Under the pieces are notes generated by a model. It was given only the letters and a program-made list of their open reading frames with translations, ran no database searches and was not told the DNA's origin. Below, one piece after another: positions 18,035 to 27,433 of a DNA stretch of 64,000 nucleotides (position 1 is its first letter; the number at the start of each line of letters is the position of its first letter). A program made the translations under genes and the position numbers. The stretch comes from Acidimicrobiales bacterium (lineage in GTDB: Bacteria > Actinomycetota > Acidimicrobiia > Acidimicrobiales > Acidimicrobilacustridaceae), in assembly GCA_030830565.1 (NCBI GenBank), contig JAURMR010000035.1, positions 154,882 to 218,881 on the forward strand, in the 5' to 3' direction.

Positions 18035-21007
18035 CTAGTTAGGGAACCAGCCGACAACGTCGACCAAGACCGGCGTGAATCCATCGCGGTTATAGAGCGT
18101 GATCTTGCCGCCTGTTCCAAGTTTCACGATCACCATGTTTGGAATCGTCTGACCAGCGACGAAGTTCAGATTCGACGCGGTTGGTTGCGCGGCTCCGAAC
18201 GGATACACGGTGAGATAGTTACTTGCAGTTGAACCAACAACTGTGACGTTCAAGGCGACTGAACCGACTCCCGAAGACGGAATGGATCCTCGCCCAGTGA
18301 TCTGCAGTGGATAGGCCTCCGCCGGCTCCAAAGGCCCGACGGCTTGGTATTGCCCATCGATAGTGACGCAAATAAAACAATTGCGCGTATCAAGGAAACG
18401 CTGCGGGACAATCGCCGTGTACTCAGAGACCGAAGGGAACCAACCAACTACGTCGACCAACACCTGCGTCGAAAGTGAATTGTTGAAGAGTGCGATCTTG
18501 CCGTCGTTGCCGACTTTCGCGATGACCATGTTGGCAATGGTTTGCCCGGCAGCAAAGTTCAGGTTCGACGCAGTGGGTTGAGGCGCCCCACTTGGGTAGA
18601 CAGTCAAATAATTCGCCGATGTTGGCGCTGTCACCGTGACATTGAGCGCAACCGCCCCAACCCCCGATGCTGGGATTGTTCCGCGACCAACGACGGGAAG
18701 CAGCATTGTTTGTTGCTGCACCAATGGGCCGACGCCTTGGTAAAGCCCGTCAATCGTTGAGCCGCCACCCTCCGCGTTTGATCTGGTGTCTAACAATCGC
18801 TGGGGATCAGCGCCGGCGTAATCAGAACCGTCAGGGAACCATCCCACGACATCAACGATCACCTGCGTAGAGCCGCCTTCATTGAAGATCGCGATCCTTC
18901 CGTCGTTGCCGACCTTCACAATCGCCATATTCGGAATCGTCTGGCCCGCGGTGAAGTTGATGTTGGATGCATTCGGCTTCGCTGTTCCGCTTGGATACAC
19001 CGTGAGGTAGTTCGAATCTGTCGGCGCGACAACCGTGACATTCACTGCAACTGCATCCACGCCCGAACTTGGAATTCCGCCCCGACCTTCGACATCAAGT
19101 GTCCGAACATTCGCGAGTCCTGCGCCTACTGCGCCGCAACCCAAATCGTTCCCGTCAAACGTGCGAGCGCCGGAGGCAACCGAACGAGTGTCGAGAAATC
19201 GAGTCGGAACCAACGGAACGTAGTCGGTCGGCACTGGCGCCACGTTCGGCATCGCAATTGTTGCCGATGGCGCTCCCGGGCCAATTCCTGAAGTCCCTGT
19301 TGCCTTGACGGTCACGACATAGGACTTCGTCGGATCAAGTCCGGTCACCGTGCAGGAGAGTCCCGCGGTCGTACAAAACTGACCGCCGGGCAGTGCAGTT
19401 GCGGTGTAACTGGTGATGCTTCCCGAACCGGGCGAGGCGGCAGTCCACGACATTGCAATCTGAGTTCCCGACGCGACGCCCGCCACTGATCCGGGCGCGC
19501 GCGGTAGTCCACTGATCGCAGCTGCAAGTTTCACACTCGGCGTGGTGAAGCCCGCAACAGGACCACCCGAATTTTCTAGCAGCGAAACCGTCGCACCCAC
19601 CGATGCCTGGCGCAGGATCGCTATCGAACCGGACACCGCTGGTGTGGCCATTGACGTACCTGACATCGTCAGTGTTCCGTCGCAAGGAACTGAAGACGTC
19701 AGCGTGCCAGGAGCAAAGACATTCACTTGTGGGCCAATGTTCGCATAGGAGGCACGCACGTCTGCGCTCGATCCGCTGGTGAGCGCAGACACTGCCACCA
19801 CATTCGACAGACATGCAGGTGCCGACACTCCGGTCGTTCGCGACTCGTTACCGGATGCAACCACCGTCACAATGCCGACATTGAGCAACTGCTGCACTTT
19901 GCTTTTCGTACTTGCTTCACTGAGATCGCAAAATCCCGTGTACAGCTGACCATCGCCAAGACTGAGATTGACCGCAGTCAGCCCGGGATACTCCGCGCGA
20001 TGATTGAAGAGCCACTGAAGGGCATCGTCGATATCACCGGTATTCGCGCTGATTCTGTTGGTTGAATACTTGTAGGAAAACACCTGCACCGAAATGAGTG
20101 AGGCTTGCGGCGCGATGCCCGAGTTACCCGTTCCGTTTCCCCCAACGGCAATGCCGGCAACGTGCGTTCCGTGAATACATTCCTTTTGGCCTTGCGTCAC
20201 GATGTCAACCGGACACGGCGCACCGGCCCCAACACGCGAAGGCTCGCTCGGATCCATTGATCCGCCCGGACATGGCGAGGTGTATGCCGGGTTTGAAGCG
20301 AAACAGGCTTCACCGACTGTTTTCTGGACAGTGCCATTCATCAAGAACGGGTGATCGGTCTGGACTCCTGTGTCAAGAACAGCAATTGTCGTTCCTGATC
20401 CCTTGAAACCAGAGGCCCACGCACCGACTGTTGGTGTACTCGCACCCATCGTGTCGAGGTTCGCGTCGATGCCAAGTTCACTCGTCGACAATTCCGTGCT
20501 CGACACCTCGGCCGGAAAGAACTCATGCAACGCAGATTGCACACGCTGAATACCTGCAAGTCGTTCAAGAACCGCTAACGCATTCGCATCAATGACCAAG
20601 TTCGCAACTGGATCAGTTGGCGTTTCCCCGGCAACAGACCAACTCCCCACCGGCAACGACGCGGTGATCGAATCGATGCCCGCTTGCACCTGCGCGCGCA
20701 TCTCATCATCAGTTCCTGAAACCTGCGCATCGAAGACGACGAGAACTTCGGTCTCGCCTGTCGCCGCAATTGCTGCCTCAACTTCCGGAGCCACGCGCTC
20801 GGCGGGCATCACCGTTGGTTCTGGATCAGTTGGCGCGAGCGATGCGTCGGCCTCGGTGGTTGTGGTCGTGGGGTTCCCGGCTGCAACCGGACTATCAGAG
20901 GCTGTCGACCGATGAGTTGATTGAGTAGCGAACCAGATTCCGCCGCCCACAAGAAGGACAAGCAGCGCCACGCAAAGGGCGAATACTCGACGACGGCGTG
21001 GGGACAT
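18035..21007 (-). CDS. Secreted subtilisin-like serine protease (S8) with FN3 and three LDTR domains
   Basis: 990 residues. The N-terminus is basic with one hydrophobic helix (residues 8-25). Residues 70-170 resemble an I9 propeptide. The S8 triad is complete: Asp212 in VLDTGVQ, His279 in HGTHVAG, Ser452 in GTSMATPA, with the oxyanion Asn387 in ASGNES. A fibronectin III-like module follows (about 505-590). The last 400 residues are three copies of the LDTR domain, each beginning RFLDTR or RLLDTR and ending VDVVGWFP. The enzyme should work outside the cell; the repeats may bind the cell surface or a polymer. Its stop is 16 bases from the convergent surface-protein stop. Confidence 0.9.
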   Translation of the reverse strand: MSPRRRRVFALCVALLVLLVGGGIWFATQSTHRSTASDSPVAAGNPTTTTTEADASLAPTDPEPTVMPAERVAPEVEAAIAATGETEVLVVFDAQVSGTDDEMRAQVQAGIDSITASLPVGSWSVAGETPTDPVANLVIDANALAVLERLAGIQRVQSALHEFFPAEVSSTELSTSELGIDANLDTMGASTPTVGAWASGFKGSGTTIAVLDTGVQTDHPFLMNGTVQKTVGEACFASNPAYTSPCPGGSMDPSEPSRVGAGAPCPVDIVTQGQKECIHGTHVAGIAVGGNGTGNSGIAPQASLISVQVFSYKYSTNRISANTGDIDDALQWLFNHRAEYPGLTAVNLSLGDGQLYTGFCDLSEASTKSKVQQLLNVGIVTVVASGNESRTTGVSAPACLSNVVAVSALTSGSSADVRASYANIGPQVNVFAPGTLTSSVPCDGTLTMSGTSMATPAVSGSIAILRQASVGATVSLLENSGGPVAGFTTPSVKLAAAISGLPRAPGSVAGVASGTQIAMSWTAASPGSGSITSYTATALPGGQFCTTAGLSCTVTGLDPTKSYVVTVKATGTSGIGPGAPSATIAMPNVAPVPTDYVPLVPTRFLDTRSVASGARTFDGNDLGCGAVGAGLANVRTLDVEGRGGIPSSGVDAVAVNVTVVAPTDSNYLTVYPSGTAKPNASNINFTAGQTIPNMAIVKVGNDGRIAIFNEGGSTQVIVDVVGWFPDGSDYAGADPQRLLDTRSNAEGGGSTIDGLYQGVGPLVQQQTMLLPVVGRGTIPASGVGAVALNVTVTAPTSANYLTVYPSGAPQPTASNLNFAAGQTIANMVIAKVGNDGKIALFNNSLSTQVLVDVVGWFPSVSEYTAIVPQRFLDTRNCFICVTIDGQYQAVGPLEPAEAYPLQITGRGSIPSSGVGSVALNVTVVGSTASNYLTVYPFGAAQPTASNLNFVAGQTIPNMVIVKLGTGGKITLYNRDGFTPVLVDVVGWFPN

Positions 21008-21151
21008 TGGGGACTCTGATCGAAACGGGGCGGAAACTGATTCGGGAAGCCAGCCGCGCCGTCTCCCCGTCGGTAATCGTTGAGGTCGACTCAGACGTTA
21101 CGCCACATCTGTCCTTCGACAGGTTCGGGCACATCGAAACGCGCTGCGGCC

Positions 21152-21688
21152 TCAGGGCTCAGTGGTTTCGACCGCATTCAATGCATCAAGCAACGGCTTC
21201 ACATGCGAGCCCAGATAGGTGCCTTCAAACTCCCACTTCTCTGATGCAGAGGCGTGGAGCACCTCAAAGGTGCGCACGGTCGCCCGCACATGCACCTCGA
21301 CCTCGATCTCGGCCCGAGGAAGAGCAAAGAGCACCTCGCCGGCGGTGCGATGCATGGCCTTATGACCGACATGCCAGGCGTAGATGTTCGTCTCCGACAC
21401 AGCGATCAGGGAGAAATAGGGAGCCTGATGAATGACCATGCCGTCATCAGTTCGGGTGACGAGGCCACCGCTGTTGTGGCCCTTCTTGTAACCGATGGCG
21501 GTGCCAGCGATGCTGAAAACGGCTCCGGCAAGGCCACCGCCGACCATGTCACTCGCCATGTCGCCGGCCTGCATCCCCACCATCGTTCCGCCCGATGTTC
21601 CGCGGGCTTGGAACCATGCGGCAGCGATGATCGTGTCGGAACTCCCGACCGCCTTCTGTGCGATTGCTACGACGTTTTCTTCACTCAT
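21152..21688 (-). CDS. Hypothetical protein with Gly-rich hydrophobic segment
   Basis: The ATG at 21688 (MSEENVVAIAQKAVG) is preferred to the track start; 178 residues. A short helical start is followed by a Gly/Ala/Met-rich stretch (GGTMVGMQAGDMASDMVGGGLAGAVFSIAG), which could lie in a membrane. The C-terminal part, VSETNIYAWHVG ... EKWEFEG, alternates strands like bacterial PH domains. It lies 55 bases downstream of imuB on the same strand and could be read through from it; no role in mutagenesis can be claimed. Confidence 0.6.
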   Translation of the reverse strand: MSEENVVAIAQKAVGSSDTIIAAAWFQARGTSGGTMVGMQAGDMASDMVGGGLAGAVFSIAGTAIGYKKGHNSGGLVTRTDDGMVIHQAPYFSLIAVSETNIYAWHVGHKAMHRTAGEVLFALPRAEIEVEVHVRATVRTFEVLHASASEKWEFEGTYLGSHVKPLLDALNAVETTEP

Positions 21689-21742
21689 TCCAGCCCCCAG
21701 TGTTGTGATCGGTAGATCGTCGCACATCCGCAAGGACTCGCG

Positions 21743-23323
21743 TCAGTCATAGATCGCTTCAACTGACCACCGTCCCTGTTCAATCTGCACAAGAAGTGCC
21801 CGCCCATCAGACAACGACAACTGCAGACGTGCTCGGCGACGATGCGTGAGTTGATCCCACCATCGCTCATCACACGGCCATGGCCCCGCCCATCCGAGGA
21901 TTGAGATTCCGCCTCGTGACGTGCCATCAAAACTCACCCGCGAGGGTTCAGCGCTCAATGTTCCCCGCCCGCTCACCCACACCGGAACACCCATCGCATC
22001 GAACACATCGATAGGCATGACATCGACCGGAAGCAACGTGGGCAATGGCGAAGGAACTCGACCAGGCCACGGCGCATCCGCCACAGCTTTGCGACCTTGA
22101 TTGCGTTCGCCATCGACACCGATGAATGGCGCGCGCACCACAACATCGGCTGGTCCCCGACCACCCCGTTGTTCGGGAACCGTTACTGCAGCAACGCCCA
22201 ACATCCCCTGGACACGCGCCAACGCTCGACCGGCACGTTCATCAGCTTCGGTCTCGCCGCCCCAGAATCCTTGCTGTCGACCACGAGCAGGCATGACTTC
22301 ATCGGGAACAAGTAACAACCTCGAAACCCCACCGCTCGGACGTTGCGCACTTGGCCCGTTCAACCATCCATCGAGTTGCCAACGAACTCGATCAACGATT
22401 CCTGTTGACGACAAGGCACCTTCATGACGCCATATGCGTTCAAGCCGTTCACCCGCATCGGTCTCAATGACGACAAGGAGCCGAGTACATGCCAACCCTT
22501 CGGCGGAGAGTTGTTGATGTACGTCGTCAGCTACTGCACGCGCCGCAAACGCAGCAGTGTCAACACGTTCAGCGGGCGGATCAAGAACCGACACAACATC
22601 GAATGAACGCGGCGGAGGTCCAACCGAAGGCGGGTGATCGTCGAGACCACGGGCAAGCCGGTGAAGGAAACGCCCTTCCGCACCAAAGCGGGCAACAACA
22701 TCATCAACGTTGAGCGAAGCGAAATCTCCAAGTCGACGCAATCCAAGCCGATGGAGCACATCAGCAAGTTCGGGGCGACCCAGCACGCTGACGGAAAAGG
22801 GTGCGAGGAATTTCGCCGATTCTCCCGACGCGATCACGCGCACATGATCAGGCTCTCGAAGAGCGAGTTCCGCAGCACGAGTTGCGGCAAAGGGACCATC
22901 AGCGACACCAACACCAACAGCATCGAACCAACCCGAAGAGCCCAATGCATCGTCAATGTCCGCGGCCACCAACTTCGCTAACGCTTCATCCCCACCGAAA
23001 TAGCGAGATGGCCCAAGGGTCGGAAACGCAAGCGATCCAGGAGAAGACAACTCCACCCTTGGAGTGAACCGATCAACAAGTGCAGCGATCGACGCGAATA
23101 CTCGGGCATCGCGATCAGGGTCTGGGTCAACAATGTGCAGCCCCGGACAACGACGCTGTGCATCGCGACGACGAAGCCCAACCTCCACCCCTTCCGCTCG
23201 CGCTGCTGGAGAAGTTGCCGTCACTCTGTTTGCAGCAATCACCGCAACGGCGTCATCGGCCGATGCTGCTGTTGCAATGATCGGCCAGTCTGGGCACAAC
23301 ACGATCAAGGTCCGCACGTTCAT
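21743..23323 (-). CDS. imuB: ImuB-like inactive Y-family polymerase
   Basis: 526 residues, the length of actinobacterial ImuB. It has the Y-family fold (SPAARAEGVEVGLRRRDAQRRCPGL, then a helix-hairpin-helix region LGLRRLGDFASL), and the C-terminal tail ending W-x-V-E-A-I-Y-D that is typical of ImuB. The N-terminal metal motif of active polymerases (D-x-D-x-F-F) reads VLCPDWPIIA, so it should not polymerise. ImuB bridges ImuA', DnaE2 and the beta clamp. It lies 27 bases after imuA' on the same strand. Confidence 0.88.
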   Translation of the reverse strand: MNVRTLIVLCPDWPIIATAASADDAVAVIAANRVTATSPAARAEGVEVGLRRRDAQRRCPGLHIVDPDPDRDARVFASIAALVDRFTPRVELSSPGSLAFPTLGPSRYFGGDEALAKLVAADIDDALGSSGWFDAVGVGVADGPFAATRAAELALREPDHVRVIASGESAKFLAPFSVSVLGRPELADVLHRLGLRRLGDFASLNVDDVVARFGAEGRFLHRLARGLDDHPPSVGPPPRSFDVVSVLDPPAERVDTAAFAARAVADDVHQQLSAEGLACTRLLVVIETDAGERLERIWRHEGALSSTGIVDRVRWQLDGWLNGPSAQRPSGGVSRLLLVPDEVMPARGRQQGFWGGETEADERAGRALARVQGMLGVAAVTVPEQRGGRGPADVVVRAPFIGVDGERNQGRKAVADAPWPGRVPSPLPTLLPVDVMPIDVFDAMGVPVWVSGRGTLSAEPSRVSFDGTSRGGISILGWAGPWPCDERWWDQLTHRRRARLQLSLSDGRALLVQIEQGRWSVEAIYD

Positions 23324-23350
23324 CGCGTCACCATTTCAACGACTAAACGG

Positions 23351-24067
23351 TCAACGACTAAACGCGACAACCGTCCCATCCTTGCCTTCAGGTTCTGCCG
23401 TTGCGATGAGCGCATCAGTAGATGGCAGCAAGAACTCACAGCGCGCCGTTCGGCTTGCTCTCCCCCGACCGTCAACGCCAACTCGTACCCGGCGCGACCG
23501 AAGATGACCATGACCGCAGCCCAAGCCTTCCCACTGCGCGTCACCAACAGTGAACGAAACATCAGCAGAGAACGAGGAATTCACCGCAGTTCCCGGAGAC
23601 ACCACAACAAGAAGCGACCCTCGTTCACGAAGGCGGGAGGCGAGTCGACGACTTTCGGCCGGACGCAGGTACAACCGCGCGTCGAGAACGATGACATCAA
23701 CCGCACCAATCAGCGCAGCAAGTACATCGGCCTGTCGGCCCGAACCGCCGGGATCAATGAAAGCAACCCGATCTGCATCAAGTTCTGCTTCGAGTACCGC
23801 TGCGGGAGCAAGGTCGCTCAGCCCCACAACCACAACCCATGAGCCGGACTGCGATGCCGCGGCAACCAACTGCAGCGCCAACGACGTAGCTCCGACCCCG
23901 CCGATCGTGATGGTTGAACCACGAGTGAGTCCCGCGTCAGGGAGAAGCCGTTCAAGCGGTTCAGCCACCGCAATGGTGGCCTGGCGCGCCAAGACCACTG
24001 GCCGAATGCGTTCGGCCAGTTCTTGCAGCGACGGTGGCGAGGAGGAAAGAGCGGCGGGGAGAACCAC
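23351..24067 (-). CDS. imuA': ImuA' (RecA-like mutasome subunit)
   Basis: 238 residues, GTG start. The RecA-like core is seen in RGSTITIGGVGATSLALQLVAAASQSGSWVVVVG and VDVIVLDARLYLRPAESRRL; the Walker A lysine is absent, as expected for this family of inactive ATPase-like proteins. It is the first gene of imuA'-imuB and sits 10 bases from a LexA box. Its partner polymerase dnaE2 is 7 kb away with its own box. Confidence 0.82.
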   Translation of the reverse strand: MVLPAALSSSPPSLQELAERIRPVVLARQATIAVAEPLERLLPDAGLTRGSTITIGGVGATSLALQLVAAASQSGSWVVVVGLSDLAPAAVLEAELDADRVAFIDPGGSGRQADVLAALIGAVDVIVLDARLYLRPAESRRLASRLRERGSLLVVVSPGTAVNSSFSADVSFTVGDAQWEGLGCGHGHLRSRRVRVGVDGRGRASRTARCEFLLPSTDALIATAEPEGKDGTVVAFSR

Positions 24068-24076
24068 CCCACCAGT

Positions 24077-24094
24077 ATCGAACAGATGTTCGAT
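24077..24094. promoter_or_regulatory. LexA-type SOS box upstream of imuA'-imuB
   Basis: ATCGAACAGATGTTCGAT has perfect ATCGAAC/GTTCGAT arms around a four-base centre, fitting CGAAC-N4-GTTCG. It ends 10 bases before the imuA' GTG, which implies a very short or absent leader. Confidence 0.85.
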
Positions 24095-24106
24095 GAAGGC
24101 AACTGG

Positions 24107-24424
24107 TTAGTCGCCGAACCCTTCAGGCATCACCACTTCGACGCCTTCTCGGTAATAGATGAACAGTTCCTCGAGCCGACCCTTCAGTCCCTCGGGGCTG
24201 CCCTTCACCGACACGGTGATGACATTGCCATTCACATGCACAGACTCGACACCGTCGGCCTCGAACAACGTACGAGCGACAAGATCAGCAGGACGGTCGG
24301 CCAGAACATCGTCGGCCGAACGGTAAATCTCGTGCCCCATCCCGGTGAGAGGACGATTGGTCTCGAAACGGACGACGCCCGGAATCGATGATGGCTTCTC
24401 TAGAACGGTGACTGGCTGACCCAT
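24107..24424 (-). CDS. Nfu/NifU N-terminal domain protein
   Basis: 105 residues from the ATG at 24424 (MGQPVTVLEKPSS). The order RFETNRPL, ARTLFEADGVESVHVNGNVITVSVKG and a C-terminal LEELFIYYREG matches the Nfu N-terminal domain, which occurs in iron-sulfur scaffold proteins. The cysteine-bearing NifU C-terminal domain is missing, so this is a stand-alone version. It follows a membrane-protein gene by 19 bases. Confidence 0.72.
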   Translation of the reverse strand: MGQPVTVLEKPSSIPGVVRFETNRPLTGMGHEIYRSADDVLADRPADLVARTLFEADGVESVHVNGNVITVSVKGSPEGLKGRLEELFIYYREGVEVVMPEGFGD

Positions 24425-24443
24425 GGGGCCGAATGTAGTCCGA

Positions 24444-24869
24444 TCAGGCCCGACTGCCCTCCATCGGCTGTCCATCACGGCCATGACGCACGGCCGCTAC
24501 CCCGATCTGCCACACAAGTGCGGCGAGAACCACCGACACCACGCCGAGCATCACATGCACGATCTTGAACGGAGCGCCGTGATCGGCCATGAGGATCTGC
24601 GGCACTCGAACAAGCCACACCACCACGGTGAGGGCAGCGGCACCGACAAGGGCCTTCCCTCCCCCAGCCGTGACCGGCACTCGCCAGGCCTTTACCAACA
24701 CGACTACGACCGCTACTGCGAATCCCAACATCACGATCGACAACACCGTGGAAAATGTCTTGGCCCCGACGGATTCTTCGGAGCGAAGTGTGTTGGAAAT
24801 CCGATTCGCCCAAACGAACACGGTCCAAAGAACAAAAGCAATGAGGACGATGCGAAAGCGAAGAATCAT
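24444..24869 (-). CDS. Small four-TM membrane protein
   Basis: 141 residues from the ATG at 24869 (MILRFRIVLIAFVLW); the track start at 24893 is less likely. There are four hydrophobic helices: residues 4-24, 42-63, 73-92 and 105-127. I recognise no family. It lies between rnhB (35 bases upstream) and the Nfu-N gene, all on the minus strand, suggesting one transcript. Confidence 0.65.
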   Translation of the reverse strand: MILRFRIVLIAFVLWTVFVWANRISNTLRSEESVGAKTFSTVLSIVMLGFAVAVVVVLVKAWRVPVTAGGGKALVGAAALTVVVWLVRVPQILMADHGAPFKIVHVMLGVVSVVLAALVWQIGVAAVRHGRDGQPMEGSRA

Positions 24870-24904
24870 GGGCCGAGGGTACCTGCCCCTCAACGACCGT
24901 CGAA

Positions 24905-25612
24905 CTACCCGGCGTTGAACAAACTCGCCTGCGTCGATGCGGGATCAGAACGATGGATCCCCGACCACGGCAAATCATCCATATACGACCAGGAACGACG
25001 ATGGATCGTGGTCGGCCCTAACGCCGCCAACGCCATGCGATGACGCGGACACGGATAGCCCTTATTGCGCTGAAAGTCATAGGCCGGAAAGTTTTCGGCC
25101 TCAGCCCGCATCATGCGATCGCGACTGACCTTCGCCAAGATTGATGCCGCCGCAATAGAGACGCAGGTGGCATCGCCTTTCACGATCGTCTTCGTGATGC
25201 CACCGCCGACGAAATCGTGCGAACCGTCAAGCAGAACTCGATCGGGAGTCACGCCGAGTGATGCGAGGGCGCGACTTGCCGCCAGTCGCAACGCGGCCGA
25301 CATGCCGAGATCGTCACACTCTTCGTGAGTCACGATGCCAAGCGACCATGCATCGCACCACTCCGCAACGCGATCGAACATTGATTCGCGTTCTGCTTCG
25401 GTCAGCATCTTCGAATCGCGAAGTTTGTAGACACGCCGATCCTTCGGAACGACTGCGGCTCCGATCACCAGTGGACCAGCCCACGCGCCGCGACCGACCT
25501 CGTCAAGGCCGACAACGATCGAATGGCCTTCGGCCCACAACTCTTTTTCGTTCGCCAGTGTTGGCGAACTGTTTCGAAGCCCTGCACGGAGTTGTCGAAC
25601 CGAACCAGCCAT
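24905..25612 (-). CDS. rnhB: Ribonuclease HII
   Basis: 235 residues. The DEDD active site begins VGLDEVGRGAWAGPLV and continues with DSKMLTEAERE, VLLDGSHDF and AAASILAKVSRDRMM; the family's YDFQRNKGYPCPRH is also present. It removes RNA from RNA-DNA hybrids and single ribonucleotides from DNA. It heads a likely transcript with the two genes that follow. Confidence 0.93.
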   Translation of the reverse strand: MAGSVRQLRAGLRNSSPTLANEKELWAEGHSIVVGLDEVGRGAWAGPLVIGAAVVPKDRRVYKLRDSKMLTEAERESMFDRVAEWCDAWSLGIVTHEECDDLGMSAALRLAASRALASLGVTPDRVLLDGSHDFVGGGITKTIVKGDATCVSIAAASILAKVSRDRMMRAEAENFPAYDFQRNKGYPCPRHRMALAALGPTTIHRRSWSYMDDLPWSGIHRSDPASTQASLFNAG

Positions 25613-25650
25613 AAGCCGAACGTAGCGTTGAGGACCTCGTCAGCCCGGGA

Positions 25651-27309
25651 TCATTTCTCGATCCACGTTTCGGTCAGTTTCACGATGCCACCTTGGAAGG
25701 GCTGCGCCTTCGCCCCGTCAGGCAGTGTCATCGAGGTGAAGTTACGAATGTTCTTGGCCGCACCAAGCGCCCACTGCGAATGCGCGAGCCAGATGTAGGG
25801 AACCAATGCAGTCTGTCGTTGCTGCACCGTCGCGTAGGCCTCTTTGCGAATCGCCATATCTGGAGATGCACGGCCCTTATCGAGCGCTGCGTTCAATTGT
25901 GGATCGTTCAGTCGAGCGAAGTTCAATGCAAGGGCGCCGGTCGCGTTCTTTCCTGTCCACCACACGTAGTCGACCGCAGGATCGGTGCCACTGAACTGGC
26001 GAGTTAGGTCGGCCTGGTAGTTACCCGTCGCCATATCGAGAATGAACTTGCTTTGTTCAGTGGTTGTCGTGGTGACGCTTACTCCGCAGGCTTCCCACTG
26101 CTGCTTGATAAGCGCAGTCGTATTCACATTCGCAGGAACCGGAGTCGTGGTGAGACTCAGGGAAATTGGACCCTTTTCGGCGATCACTGTTGCGAGCAAG
26201 GCCTTCCCTGCGGCCGGATCGTTCGTTTTGAATCCGGTCTCGGAATACCAAGGCGAATCCTTCGTGAACTGGCTGTCGGCTGCACGGTCTTCTGGCGTTT
26301 CATTGATCAGTCGAATCGCCACCGGGTCGGTACAAAGTTTGAGACCCTCACGAACTCGAACATCGTCGACCGGAGCCTTCGATGTGTTGAACATCACGAA
26401 ACTTTCTTCGTTTTCGGTTGAATCGAACACAACTTGCAAGGCTCCGGACTTCGCCTCGGTCGTGAGTTTGGCCATCGCCGGGAAGTCGGTGGTGTGAAGC
26501 ATGTTCACATCGCCAGCTAGCAACGAGTTCACGCGGCTTTGCGGATCAGTGATGGGACGGAACTCCACCGAATCAAGATACGGAAGCTTGTTGCCGGCAG
26601 TGTCGGAACGCCAGTAGTTCGCATTCCTCGTGCCCGTCCAATGATTGTCTGGGACCCACTCCTTCTGGACGAAGGGACCAGAACCAATGGGTGAACGCGT
26701 GTTTGCCGGTGGAGCGGCATCAAGCTGCGCCGGAGCGACGACATATCCCACCTGCGTCGTTAACGCCGCAACCAACGACGCGTCGGGATCAATCATTGAA
26801 ACGGTGACGCTGAGAGGCCCCGATGCCGTCACCGACGCGATGTTCGCAAGCGCGATTCCAACGAGTGGATCTTTTTTCATTGCGTTCAAACACTTCGCAA
26901 CGGCAGCGCCATCAACTGGCGTTCCGTCAGAGAAGTTCACGTTGGGACGCAACTCAATCGTCCACGTCTTGAAATCGGTGCTCGGCGTAAACGATTTCGC
27001 GAGATACGGCTGTGCTTTTCCGTTCTCGTCGTAAGCGGCCAACGGGTCGAAGACTGCGGAACCAACGAGGTGGCCCGAAACCGCCCAACGGTTTGTGGTC
27101 GGGTTAAACCCATCCGATTCCGCTTCCACTCCGAACTTCACCGCCCCACCTTGTGTTGGGGCACCAGCGGCTTTGACCGTGATGTCCGTGCTTGACGCGC
27201 CCGGAGTGTTACCGCCACCCGAACTGCCGCACGCAGCCACAACCAAACTCAACGCGACGACCGCCGCAGCCGCCGAGACAACGCTGCGCAACTTCATGTT
27301 TCGACCCAT
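25651..27309 (-). CDS. ABC transporter solute-binding lipoprotein, family 5 (peptide/nickel type), copy 2
   Basis: The true start is the ATG at 27309 (MGRNMKLRSVV) after a GGGGGTGG ribosome site; the track's longer N-terminus is noise. 552 residues. Lipobox VVAACG near residue 30, then an SBP_bac_5 fold (FNPTTNRWAVSG, YLAKSFTPSTDFKTWTIELRPNVNFSDGTPVD). It should bind a peptide or small solute outside the membrane. No permease or ATPase gene is nearby. It is clearly a tandem duplicate of the next gene upstream, with identical length. Confidence 0.88.
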   Translation of the reverse strand: MGRNMKLRSVVSAAAAVVALSLVVAACGSSGGGNTPGASSTDITVKAAGAPTQGGAVKFGVEAESDGFNPTTNRWAVSGHLVGSAVFDPLAAYDENGKAQPYLAKSFTPSTDFKTWTIELRPNVNFSDGTPVDGAAVAKCLNAMKKDPLVGIALANIASVTASGPLSVTVSMIDPDASLVAALTTQVGYVVAPAQLDAAPPANTRSPIGSGPFVQKEWVPDNHWTGTRNANYWRSDTAGNKLPYLDSVEFRPITDPQSRVNSLLAGDVNMLHTTDFPAMAKLTTEAKSGALQVVFDSTENEESFVMFNTSKAPVDDVRVREGLKLCTDPVAIRLINETPEDRAADSQFTKDSPWYSETGFKTNDPAAGKALLATVIAEKGPISLSLTTTPVPANVNTTALIKQQWEACGVSVTTTTTEQSKFILDMATGNYQADLTRQFSGTDPAVDYVWWTGKNATGALALNFARLNDPQLNAALDKGRASPDMAIRKEAYATVQQRQTALVPYIWLAHSQWALGAAKNIRNFTSMTLPDGAKAQPFQGGIVKLTETWIEK

Positions 27310-27374
27310 GTCGACCACCCCCGTCGCGCAGAGTAACGCCACAGAAAGTTTTGTGTCGGGGTTCTTGAGAATGC

Positions 27375-27408
27375 GAAAGGGCCCGGTGCCGAAGCACCGG
27401 GCCCTTTC
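27375..27408 (-). terminator. Terminator between the two tandem solute-binding genes
   Basis: GAAAGGGCCCGGTGC and GCACCGGGCCCTTTC form a perfect 15-base-pair stem with a CGAA loop, just after the stop of the upstream copy. The two copies are therefore probably transcribed separately. Confidence 0.82.
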
Positions 27409-27433
27409 AAGACTGCGGTCAGTCCCAGGTTTG

